64,000 bases of DNA from Ferrimonas senticii DSM 18821 (GTDB taxonomy: Bacteria > Pseudomonadota > Gammaproteobacteria > Enterobacterales > Shewanellaceae), in NCBI RefSeq assembly GCF_000422665.1, contig NZ_AUGM01000007.1:1-64000 (forward strand), read 5' to 3'. Both the position numbers and the translations under genes were made by a program. The notes below the pieces were generated by a model. The model saw only the letters and a list, made by a program, of their open reading frames with translations. It was not told the origin of the DNA and ran no database searches. Positions 44,484 to 52,043 of this stretch are shown here, one piece after another. How positions within the stretch are numbered: position 1 is the stretch's first letter; every line of letters begins with the position of its first letter.

Positions 44484-46664
44484 CTATTTGGCTTTGCTTA
44501 GCTGAATGCCGCGGCGGATCAACAACGCTTCGGTGGTCGGTTGTTGGCCTCGGAAACCTTCATAGGTGGTCATCAAGTCTTGGCTGTTGCCCATCGACAA
44601 GATGCTGTGGCGGAAGTGATCGCCCTGCTCGCGGGTTAAACCGCCGCTGTCGCGGATATGGGCAAAAGCATCAGCGGCCAAAATCTCACTCCACAGGTAG
44701 GCGTAGTAACCGGCGCTGTAGCCACCAGCGAAGATGTGGCTGAAGTAGCTGGATTTGTAGCGTGGCGGAATGGCGCTGATGCGGATCCCATGCTTGGCCA
44801 ACGCTTGCTGCTCAAAGGCCTCAATGTCATCGACTTTGAAATCGGTGCCAACGCTGTGCCACTCCATATCCAGCAGTGCTGAAGAGAGGTACTCCAAGGT
44901 ATCAAACCCTTGGTTGAACTTGCCCGCCGCCAGCACTTTCTCTAGCAGTTCCGCCGGGATCGGCTCGCCAGTTTGATAGTGCTTAGCGTAGTTGCCAATC
45001 ACCTCTGGATGGTAGGCCCAATCCTCTTGGAAGGTGGATGGGAACTCGACAAAGTCGCGGGACACGCTGGTGCCCGCCAAGCTTGGGTAGGTAACGTCAG
45101 AGAACAAGCCGTGCACCGCGTGGCCAAACTCGTGGAACATGGTGGTGACGTCATCAAACGCCACCAACTGCGGCTCGCCTGCGGCGGCCTTGGGAATGTT
45201 CATCACGTTGACGATCACCGGCAGCTCGTTTTGCAGCTTGTTCTGGCCAACAAAGGCGTTCATCCAAGCGCCGCCGCGTTTGCCTTCACGGGCAAAGTAA
45301 TCGGCGACAAACAAACCCACCGGGCTGCCATCGGCGTTGAAGATCTCAAACACACGGACATCGTCGTGATAACCCGGCAGCTCTGGCCGCTCTTTAAAGC
45401 TGATGCCAAACAGGCGGTTCATGGTGAAGAACACGCCATCTTGCAGCACCCGTTCAAATTCGAAGTACTGCGCCACTTCGGCGTTATCCAACTGGTACTT
45501 AGCGGCGCGCACTTGCTCGCCGTAGTAGAACCAATCCCACGCTTCCAGTTCGTGGTTAACCCCCTGCGCCGCCATCAAGGCGGTGATCTCCGCCGCTTCT
45601 GCTTCGGCGTTGGCAATCACCTGCGGCACCATGCTGCCCAGCAGTTCAAATACCGCTTCGGGCTTCGCGGCCATCTGGCTTTGCAGTTGGTATTCGGCCC
45701 AGTTGCTGTAGCCAAACAGCGCCGCTTTTTCGGCGCGCAGCGCGGCGATTTCGGTCGCGACCTTGGTGTTATCAAACTCGCCGCTGCTGGCACGTTCCGC
45801 CGAAGCGCGCCAGATCTGCTCGCGCAGAGCGCGATCGTCGATGCTGCTTAGGTAGGACTGACGGGTGGTGTTGACCAGCGGCAACAGGTAGCCCGGCTTG
45901 CCCGCTTGCTCGGCGGCGGCTTTAGCACTTCCAATCTCTGCTTCGCTTAAGCCCTGTAGGCGCGCCACATCGGTCACTTCAATGGCATCCGCTTGGCTGG
46001 CTTTTAAAACGTTTTGGCCAAACTCGGTGGTCAGGCTCGACAGCTGCTTGTTGATCTCCCGCACGCGGGTTTGCTGCTGCTCGGTCAGGCTAGCACCGGC
46101 TTGCTCGAACCGCTGCTGATAGACCTCGACCAAGCGTTGCTGCTCTGGATTCAGATCTTGGCTGTTGGCCGCCACTTGGCCGAAGCGTTGATACAGCTTG
46201 GGGTTGAGCATGATGTTGTCTTGCTGCTCGCTGTAGAGCGGGCTTACTTTGGCCATCAATGCCAAGCGCTCTGGGGTGCCGGCACTGGAGCCCAAGTTAT
46301 ACAAAATGCTAAGGCCACGGCCGAACAGGGCGCCGCTGCGCTCCAGCGCTTCAAGGGTGTTGGCAAAGGTGGCCGGCGCTGGGTTATTGGCAATGGCCTC
46401 GACCTGCGCCAACTGCTCGGCCATGCCAGCCATGATCGCCGCTTCGACATCAGCATCGCTGATCTGATCAAACGGTGGCAGTTGGTATGGCAGGGTGCTG
46501 GCGAATTTCAGCGGGTTGCTGTCAGGCAGCGCCGTCACTTCTGGGACGGTTACATCAATCAATGAGGGTGTCATGGTGCGCTCTTCTACTACGTGGTCAT
46601 CCAGACCGGAACAGGCACTGAGCGCCAGTACGACACCGGTCGCTAACAGTGATTTTTTCAACAT
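44484..46664 (-). CDS. M3-family oligopeptidase lipoprotein (Dcp-like)
   Basis: This 726-aa zinc peptidase has the motif MFHEFGHAVHGLFS (HEXXH, about 505-518) and downstream ligand region FVEFPSTFQEDWAYHPE. The M3A domain continues through SSYFSHIFAGGYSAGYYAYLWSE. A signal peptide with lipobox LSAC (Cys at about 19) makes it a lipoprotein, facing the periplasm or the surface, unlike cytosolic E. coli Dcp. It would degrade short peptides released by envelope or secreted proteases. It lies beside the GlyGly-CTERM protease with matching 3' flanks. Confidence 0.93.
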   Translation of the reverse strand: MLKKSLLATGVVLALSACSGLDDHVVEERTMTPSLIDVTVPEVTALPDSNPLKFASTLPYQLPPFDQISDADVEAAIMAGMAEQLAQVEAIANNPAPATFANTLEALERSGALFGRGLSILYNLGSSAGTPERLALMAKVSPLYSEQQDNIMLNPKLYQRFGQVAANSQDLNPEQQRLVEVYQQRFEQAGASLTEQQQTRVREINKQLSSLTTEFGQNVLKASQADAIEVTDVARLQGLSEAEIGSAKAAAEQAGKPGYLLPLVNTTRQSYLSSIDDRALREQIWRASAERASSGEFDNTKVATEIAALRAEKAALFGYSNWAEYQLQSQMAAKPEAVFELLGSMVPQVIANAEAEAAEITALMAAQGVNHELEAWDWFYYGEQVRAAKYQLDNAEVAQYFEFERVLQDGVFFTMNRLFGISFKERPELPGYHDDVRVFEIFNADGSPVGLFVADYFAREGKRGGAWMNAFVGQNKLQNELPVIVNVMNIPKAAAGEPQLVAFDDVTTMFHEFGHAVHGLFSDVTYPSLAGTSVSRDFVEFPSTFQEDWAYHPEVIGNYAKHYQTGEPIPAELLEKVLAAGKFNQGFDTLEYLSSALLDMEWHSVGTDFKVDDIEAFEQQALAKHGIRISAIPPRYKSSYFSHIFAGGYSAGYYAYLWSEILAADAFAHIRDSGGLTREQGDHFRHSILSMGNSQDLMTTYEGFRGQQPTTEALLIRRGIQLSKAK

Positions 46665-46718
46665 TCCGTTGCTCCTTGCGGGAGAGTGGTTGCAGGCTGT
46701 TGCTGCGAATTAGAATTA

Positions 46719-46985
46719 CTAGGGCGTGTTGACCTTTGCCGAATATTTTTGCGCCCATTATTGGCCACTTTTGACAGCAAATTGAACTTGGTCGGTTAAT
46801 TTTATGTTCGATGGTCACGAAGGGGCGCCTTGCAGGGTCGGTCTAGCAGCTGTCACTCTTCGTCATACGATTTCGACGTAGAGCCCTGATTTTGATTTCA
46901 GAAGAGAGGGCCTTCAATCGCAATCCTCAATTGACAGCCGCTATCCTCGACCAAATTCTGAACATCAAACGTCAACACGCCCTAG
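46719..46985. mobile_element. MITE-like element with 15-bp perfect inverted ends
   Basis: CTAGGGCGTGTTGAC (46719-46733) and GTCAACACGCCCTAG (46971-46985) are exact complements. If the outer CTAG is the target duplication, the element is 259 bp with GGGCGTGTTGAC ends. No open reading frame of size fits inside. A 4-bp CTAG-type target is used by some IS5-family elements, so mobilisation in trans by such a transposase is plausible. Confidence 0.72.
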
Positions 46986-46997
46986 CTTACGCCAACT

Positions 46998-47141
46998 CGA
47001 TCGCTACGGTAATGGCTTGGCGATCGCCTTGGTAACAAACTGTGGCAATGACGCCATCGCTTGCAGCTTGCCCTGTATTGGCGGCCATTGGCAGCAGAAA
47101 TATCCGCCATTGCAAGATGCTACCGGCAACCGTAGCGATCG
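46998..47141 (+). other. Long-range 12-bp inverted repeat upstream of the ECF operon
   Basis: CGATCGCTACGG (46998-47009) and CCGTAGCGATCG (47130-47141) are perfect complements 120 bp apart and enclose smaller complementary segments (GCAATG/CATTGC). It could close a structured RNA, or be a pair of protein sites. It matches no riboswitch class I know. Confidence 0.4.
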
Positions 47142-47171
47142 ACAGCGGCTATATTCGCACAATGAGATACA

Positions 47172-47216
47172 GAAATTTGTGGCGATTTGCGGTATGGTTC
47201 GCCACCTGCAAATTTC
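47172..47216 (+). promoter_or_regulatory. Leader hairpin ahead of the PPC-ECF operon
   Basis: GAAATTTG/CAAATTTC and TGGCGA/TCGCCA stack into one hairpin with a 4-nt bulge. It ends 27 bp before the first ATG. A TATATT box near 47150 could start the transcript just before it. No good ribosome-binding site is visible after it. Confidence 0.45.
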
Positions 47217-47243
47217 CCTGTCTGTGATTGATCGATAGCCGCA

Positions 47244-47690
47244 ATGAACCAGCCGATCTCTGCCCCGCTGGCCAGCGCCGTCAGCGCCGCCGAATTTCAT
47301 GTGCTGCGACTGTTGCCGGGCCAAGAACTGCTCAGTGCGCTGCAGCAATGGCTTGAACAGCAGCCGTTTGACGCCGCCTTTATTGCCAGCGCCGTCGGCA
47401 GTTTAAGTGTTGCCTCGCTGCGCTTTGCCGCCCAGGAACACCCTTGCGTTATCGACAAACCGTTTGAAGTGCATGCCTTAAGCGGCACCCTTGATCGCAC
47501 CTGCCCACATCTGCACATCAGCTTAAGCGATGGCCAAGGGCAGATGATCGGTGGCCATCTAATGCCCGGCTGCATTGTCCGCACCACCTTGGAACTGGTG
47601 ATTGGGGTGTTGCCAAGCCTGCACTTTGGCCGTGCCCCTTGCCCGCACTCGGGCTACGACGAACTGACTGTTACTTATAAAGAAGATTAA
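47244..47690 (+). CDS. PPC/DUF296 domain protein
   Basis: This 148-aa cytosolic protein belongs to the PPC (PCC/DUF296) family, which in bacteria forms trimers and in plants is fused to AT-hooks. Visible family features are RLLPGQELLSALQQWL, HLHISLSDGQGQMIGGHL with His residues that could bind metal, and a GYDELTV end. It is the first gene of a tight cluster with an ECF transporter, DsrE and SelD (6 bp to the next gene). Function in this context is unknown; DNA binding or metal/ligand sensing are possible. Confidence 0.8.
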   Translation: MNQPISAPLASAVSAAEFHVLRLLPGQELLSALQQWLEQQPFDAAFIASAVGSLSVASLRFAAQEHPCVIDKPFEVHALSGTLDRTCPHLHISLSDGQGQMIGGHLMPGCIVRTTLELVIGVLPSLHFGRAPCPHSGYDELTVTYKED

Positions 47691-47695
47691 TCCTG

Positions 47696-48277
47696 ATGAG
47701 CTCTACCCTATTTTCCAACCGCAACCTAAGCCTGATGGCGGTAGGTATCGCCATCAATATGACCGGTGGCCAACTGGTGTCGCTGCTGAATCTGCCGTTT
47801 CTGTTTTTAGACTCGGTTGGCTCGCTGATCGTGGCGCTGTTGGCTGGCCCTTGGGCGGCGCTGGCCACTGGCTTAACCACCAACCTGTTGTGGGGGCTGA
47901 TCAGCGGCCCGATCGCCGCGGCCTTTGCACCAGTGGCCGGAGTGATCGGCTTAGTGGCTGGGATCTGCGCTCAGCGCGGCGGCTTTCAATCGCTGCCAAA
48001 AGTGCTGCTGAGCGCGCTCGCTATCACCATCGCCCTGACGCTGGTGGCAGCGCCTATTCGCGGTTACCTGTTTGGCGGTGCCACCGGCAGCGGCACCGAT
48101 CTGGTGGTGGCTTACCTCACCGCGGTTAGTGACAGCTTGCTGCAATCGGTGGCGATCACCGTGGTTGGCGCCAACTTGGTAGATAAAACCCTGTCGGCGC
48201 TGCTGGCGTGGCAGTTAGTGCGACGCTTGCCTAAACGCACGCGCCAGCAATTTCCCGACGCCGCCGCCGTTGAATAA
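47696..48277 (+). CDS. ECF transporter S component (substrate-binding), unknown substrate
   Basis: This 193-aa integral membrane protein has about six hydrophobic segments, typical of S components. VGSLIVALLAGPWAALATGLTTNLLWGLISGP resembles the VGxxxAxxLGPxxGAxxGxxxN segment common to many vitamin S subunits. Its identity with a specific vitamin class is not clear to me. It overlaps the T-component gene by 8 bp. The substrate should be read with caution from the downstream dsrE-selD context. Confidence 0.78.
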   Translation: MSSTLFSNRNLSLMAVGIAINMTGGQLVSLLNLPFLFLDSVGSLIVALLAGPWAALATGLTTNLLWGLISGPIAAAFAPVAGVIGLVAGICAQRGGFQSLPKVLLSALAITIALTLVAAPIRGYLFGGATGSGTDLVVAYLTAVSDSLLQSVAITVVGANLVDKTLSALLAWQLVRRLPKRTRQQFPDAAAVE

Positions 48278-48977
48278 ACTGCACCCCTTTAGCGGCTTCT
48301 GTTGGTGGCTGTGGTTTAGCGTCAGCGTGTGGTTGCTGCCGCTAGGCTATCTGCAACTGGCAGCGGCGCTGCTGCCACTGGCGCTGCTACTGAGCGACCG
48401 TGACGGTCGCCAGCGCTTGGGCTGGCTGCTGCGGTTGCTGCTGCCGCTGGCGCTGGGACTGTGGCTGATCCACAGCCAGATCATCGGTTACTGGCTCGGC
48501 CATACCAATCAGTGGCATTGGCCGTGGCCGGCAACCGAACTGTGGTTGCAGATCGCCTGCTGTTTGCTGGCGGCGCAGTTATGGCTGCGCCATTGCCCAA
48601 TCCCCAAACTGGTTAACGCGCTGCTTAGCAGTCGCTTACCGGCAACCCTCAGTTATCTGTTGGCGGCGCCGCTGCTACTGATCGATCCGATCCAACGACA
48701 ACTGCAGCAAATTCGGCTGGCGCAATTGGCACGCGGGGTACCGCTGGATGGCAATCTGTGGCAGCGCTTAACTTCGCTGCCGATGATGTTGCTGCCGCTG
48801 CTGGCGGGATTGCTTAATGGCGTTAGCCAACGGGGCGCGATGCTAGAGATGCGCGGCTTTCGCCGCTTGCCGCAGCGTAGTCCGTGGCAAGCACCGGCAG
48901 ATTCAAGCGCCCAGCGCAGGCTGCGGCGACTGCTGTTGCTCGCTATCCCAGTGCAACTGGCGGCGGCGCTGCTATGA
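48270..48977 (+). CDS. ECF transporter T component (EcfT/CbiQ-like)
   Basis: This 235-aa membrane scaffold starts at a TTG that overlaps the previous stop. About five hydrophobic segments lie at the N-terminal side. Two Arg-containing coupling motifs, ARGVPL and MRGFRR, correspond to the Ala-Arg-Gly signatures that dock into the ATPases. Its end overlaps the next gene by 4 bp (ATGA). The two short motifs and the neighbours make the assignment convincing. Confidence 0.82.
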   Translation: MNKLHPFSGFCWWLWFSVSVWLLPLGYLQLAAALLPLALLLSDRDGRQRLGWLLRLLLPLALGLWLIHSQIIGYWLGHTNQWHWPWPATELWLQIACCLLAAQLWLRHCPIPKLVNALLSSRLPATLSYLLAAPLLLIDPIQRQLQQIRLAQLARGVPLDGNLWQRLTSLPMMLLPLLAGLLNGVSQRGAMLEMRGFRRLPQRSPWQAPADSSAQRRLRRLLLLAIPVQLAAALL

Positions 48978-49801
48978 CCTTAATCACTAAGCAACTGCAA
49001 CTGGATCACCATGGCCGCGCCATCGGTCCAATTAGCTTGACGCTGGCACGCGGCCAGTGGTTGTTGCTGGCCGGAGGCAATGGCGCAGGCAAAACCTTGT
49101 TGTGTCAGGCGCTGGCCGGTTGGCTGCCACAACTGACGCCACTGCCTTGCGCTGGCGAATTACAATTTGCTGAGCATAACCTGCTGGCCAATGCGCCGGT
49201 ACCGCTGGCAGTGCAACTGCTGCAAGCCGCACCACAATGGAGCGGCTGCGCCTTCAACGTCGCCGATGAGATCGCCTTTGGCCTAGCCAATCAGCAGTTG
49301 CCACTGGCCGAGATCGAAGCGCGCATCGACCACAGCTTAACCCTGTGCCAATGCCACCATCTGGCCGAACGCCATCCGGCCGAACTGTCTGGCGGCGAAT
49401 CACAACGGGTGGCGCTGGCCTGCGCCTTAGCGATGCAGCCACAACTGCTGGTGCTTGACCAAGCCTTTAGCCGCTTAACCCCAGCGGCACACAGCGAACT
49501 GCTGTCGATGCTTAAGCAGCAAAGCCAGCAGACCCAGATGACGGTGATTGTTGCCGAGATGGCGCTGCAACCGACTCTGCCACTGGTGGATCAGGTGCTG
49601 TTATTGCGCGCCGGTCAAGTCGTAGCCCAAGGCACGCCCTGCGCGCTGCTGCCACAGTTACTTAATCAGCTAAATTGCAGTGACGCTTGGCAAGCGTTAG
49701 CCCGCGCGCTGGCGCAGATGCCGCAATCACCGCCGTGGTTGCCGCTAAGTGATCCGCAGCTGATACGCTGGTTTCAGGAGCACCCGGATGCTATCGATTA
49801 A
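48974..49801 (+). CDS. ECF transporter ATPase A1 with degenerate catalytic residues
   Basis: This 275-aa ABC ATPase has Walker A GGNGAGKT (34-41) and an intact signature LSGGESQR (138-145). Walker B ends in LDQ (161-163), so the usual catalytic Glu is Gln163. The H-loop His is absent (IVAEMAL near 195). The gene starts at the ATG overlapping the T-component stop; the longer frame from 48884 lies inside that gene. Together with A2 it should form one weakened and one normal ATP site. Confidence 0.85.
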   Translation: MTLITKQLQLDHHGRAIGPISLTLARGQWLLLAGGNGAGKTLLCQALAGWLPQLTPLPCAGELQFAEHNLLANAPVPLAVQLLQAAPQWSGCAFNVADEIAFGLANQQLPLAEIEARIDHSLTLCQCHHLAERHPAELSGGESQRVALACALAMQPQLLVLDQAFSRLTPAAHSELLSMLKQQSQQTQMTVIVAEMALQPTLPLVDQVLLLRAGQVVAQGTPCALLPQLLNQLNCSDAWQALARALAQMPQSPPWLPLSDPQLIRWFQEHPDAID

Positions 49802-50552
49802 GCAGTTACGCTTTGCTTGGCTAAACCAAGCCGATGACTGTCTGCAACTGGATAATCTGACGGTGGCCGCTGGAGAACACATCGGCATTGTTGGCAACAA
49901 CGGTGCCGGTAAGTCGACCCTGCTAAAACTGCTGGCGGGCTTATTAAAGCCCAGACAGGGGCAGATCCAATGGCACAGCCAAACGCTGGCGACTCTATCC
50001 GCCCGCGAACGCTGCCAGTTGGTGGGCATCTTGCTGCAAGAGCCAGAGCAGCAGTTGCTCTACAGCGACATCGCCAGCGAAATTGGTTTGGTGCTGCGAC
50101 AACAGCGGCTCAGCCGAGACGCCATTGCCACCCGAGTCAACGCGGTTATCAGCCAACTGGGACTCAGCGATGTTGCCGAGCAGCACCCGCTCGATCTGGA
50201 CGCCGGCCAACGGCGGTTGGTCACGCTGGCTGGGGTGTTGGTCGCCGAACCGGCACTGTTGCTGCTGGATGAACCGAGCCGCGATTTTGATCGTCACCAT
50301 TTAGCGCTGCTAGAGCAGCAGTTGGCGGCGCAACAGCAGCAAGGGCGTTGCATCATCAGCATCAGCCACGATCTGGATTTTGTCGCCCGCAATTGCGATC
50401 GCGTTTGGCACCTCGACCGAGGCCAGTTGCTGGCTTGCGGTGAACCAATGCCAACGCTGTCACATCCCAGTTTGCAACAAGACACTATGCTAGCGGCACC
50501 GACCCTGTGGTCGCTGCGGCGGCAACTATCACCCCATTTCGACAAAGGCTAA
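49788..50552 (+). CDS. ECF transporter ATPase A2 with degenerate signature
   Basis: This 254-aa ABC ATPase has Walker A GNNGAGKST (36-44), Walker B LLLLDEP (Asp161-Glu162) and H-loop SISHDLDF (His194), all standard. The signature is LDLDAGQRR (135-143) instead of LSGGQ. AGGAG lies 7 nt before the ATG. It overlaps A1 by 14 bp. Its defect is complementary to that of A1, so the pair is probably an obligate heterodimer. Confidence 0.86.
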   Translation: MLSIKQLRFAWLNQADDCLQLDNLTVAAGEHIGIVGNNGAGKSTLLKLLAGLLKPRQGQIQWHSQTLATLSARERCQLVGILLQEPEQQLLYSDIASEIGLVLRQQRLSRDAIATRVNAVISQLGLSDVAEQHPLDLDAGQRRLVTLAGVLVAEPALLLLDEPSRDFDRHHLALLEQQLAAQQQQGRCIISISHDLDFVARNCDRVWHLDRGQLLACGEPMPTLSHPSLQQDTMLAAPTLWSLRRQLSPHFDKG

Positions 50553-50555
50553 GCC

Positions 50556-50915
50556 ATGACTTCAATCCTACTGGTGGCTCACGACAGCCCCTACGGCACC
50601 GAAAAGCTGTACAACGCGCTGCGCATCGCCTTGGCAATGCAAGAGCACGCCAAAACCCCGATTCAGCAGCGGTTGTTCCTGATGTCCGATGCGGTTTTTG
50701 CCGCGCTGTCTGGCCAGAACACCCCAGATCTGAGCTATCACATCGGCCAGATGCTGGAGATCCTGCTGGCGCAGGGGGTTGAGATCCAGATGTGCAAAAC
50801 CTGTGTCGAAGCCCGTGGTGTTAGCCTTGAGCGCTGCATCGACGGGATTGAGATTGGCACCCTAGTGACCCTGACCGATTGGACTCTCAACAGCGATAAA
50901 GTAATTCACATTTAA
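50556..50915 (+). CDS. DsrE/TusD-family small protein
   Basis: This 119-aa protein has the DsrE/F fold pattern ([26 protein letters not shown]) and a CKTC motif near 88-91 in the position of the sulfur-carrying Cys of TusD/DsrE. Family members relay sulfur, and in some organisms selenium, as persulfides or perselenides. It lies 3 bp after the ECF ATPase and 11 bp before selD. A selenium-transfer role is inferred from that position only. Confidence 0.83.
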   Translation: MTSILLVAHDSPYGTEKLYNALRIALAMQEHAKTPIQQRLFLMSDAVFAALSGQNTPDLSYHIGQMLEILLAQGVEIQMCKTCVEARGVSLERCIDGIEIGTLVTLTDWTLNSDKVIHI

Positions 50916-50926
50916 GGTATCAACTA

Positions 50927-51955
50927 ATGACCGTAAAACTGACTGAATACAGCCACGGTGCGGGCTGTGGCTGCAAAATCTCGCCGAAAGTACTCGACAG
51001 CATTCTGCAATCCAATCTGCCGGAGTTTCATGATGAGCAACTGATCGTCGGCAACGCCAGCCGCGATGACGCGGCGGTGTACGCCTTGAACGACGAGATC
51101 GGCATCATCAGCACCACTGATTTCTTTATGCCGATCGTTGACGATCCGTTCACCTTTGGACGGATTGCTGCCACCAACGCCATTAGCGACATCTACGCCA
51201 TGGGCGGTACGCCAATGATGGCGATTGCAATCTTTGGTTGGCCAATCAACAAACTTTCGCCAGAAGTTGGCCAGCAGGTGATTGAAGGTGGCCGCGCCGC
51301 CTGTCGCGATGCTGGGATCATGCTGGCTGGTGGCCACTCGATCGATAGCCCAGAGCCGATCTTTGGTCTGGCGGTGACCGGCCAAGTGCTGCTGAAACAA
51401 CTGAAGCGCAATGACCAAGCCAAAGTGGGCGATACCCTGTACCTGACCAAACCAATTGGCATCGGCATTCTGACCACCGCCCAAAAGCAGAAAAAATTAC
51501 TGGATGAACACAGCCAGATTGCAGTGGAAGCGATGTGTCAGCTTAATAAAGTGGGCGCAGAACTGGCCAAGATCGACGGCGTTAACGCCATCACCGACGT
51601 CACCGGCTTCGGGCTGGCGGGTCACTTGATCGAAGTGTGCCAAGGCGCGGATCTGACTGCCGAATTAGACTTCGACGCGATCCCGATGCTACCGCAGGTA
51701 GCCAACTACTTGGCCCAGGGCTGCATCCCCGGCGGTTGCAACCGTAACTTCGACAGCTACGGCCACAACCTACCAGAGCTAAGCGCCGACCAGCGGGCGA
51801 TCCTGTGCGATCCACAAACCTCCGGCGGCTTGTTGATCGCCGTTGCCGATGACGCCAAAGCCGAGCTGGAAGCCACCTTAGCCGCCAACGGCATCGCCAT
51901 CCATGCGATCGGCAAGCTGGTTACCGCCGAAGACAAACGAGTGCGGTTGATCTAA
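50927..51955 (+). CDS. selD: Selenide, water dikinase SelD
   Basis: SelD makes selenophosphate from selenide and ATP, feeding selenocysteine (SelA) and selenouridine (SelU). The 342-aa protein has the catalytic N-terminal loop GAGCGCK with Cys (not selenocysteine). [13 protein letters not shown] supplies metal-binding Asp, followed by [20 protein letters not shown] and [10 protein letters not shown] are the C-terminal signatures. It ends the PPC-ECF-dsrE operon and is followed by a bidirectional terminator. Confidence 0.96.
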   Translation: MTVKLTEYSHGAGCGCKISPKVLDSILQSNLPEFHDEQLIVGNASRDDAAVYALNDEIGIISTTDFFMPIVDDPFTFGRIAATNAISDIYAMGGTPMMAIAIFGWPINKLSPEVGQQVIEGGRAACRDAGIMLAGGHSIDSPEPIFGLAVTGQVLLKQLKRNDQAKVGDTLYLTKPIGIGILTTAQKQKKLLDEHSQIAVEAMCQLNKVGAELAKIDGVNAITDVTGFGLAGHLIEVCQGADLTAELDFDAIPMLPQVANYLAQGCIPGGCNRNFDSYGHNLPELSADQRAILCDPQTSGGLLIAVADDAKAELEATLAANGIAIHAIGKLVTAEDKRVRLI

Positions 51956-51981
51956 CGCTAGCCTAATGGGTAACTGAAAAG

Positions 51982-52009
51982 AAAACAGCGAGCATCGGCT
52001 CGCTGTTTT
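51982..52009. terminator. Bidirectional terminator between selD and mtrB
   Basis: Twelve-bp stem AAAACAGCGAGC/GCTCGCTGTTTT with loop ATCG; serves both convergent operons. Confidence 0.92.
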
Positions 52010-52043
52010 ATTCGGCTAGCTCCCAAAGGAGTCACGGTTTCTA

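Noticed and set aside
48884-48973. Longer start for ECF ATPase A1
   Set aside because: It overlaps the T-component coding region; the ATG at 48974 gives a normal ABC N-terminus and an ATGA overlap.
50927-51955. Selenocysteine-containing SelD
   Set aside because: The catalytic loop reads GAGCGCK with TGT/TGC codons and no in-frame TGA.
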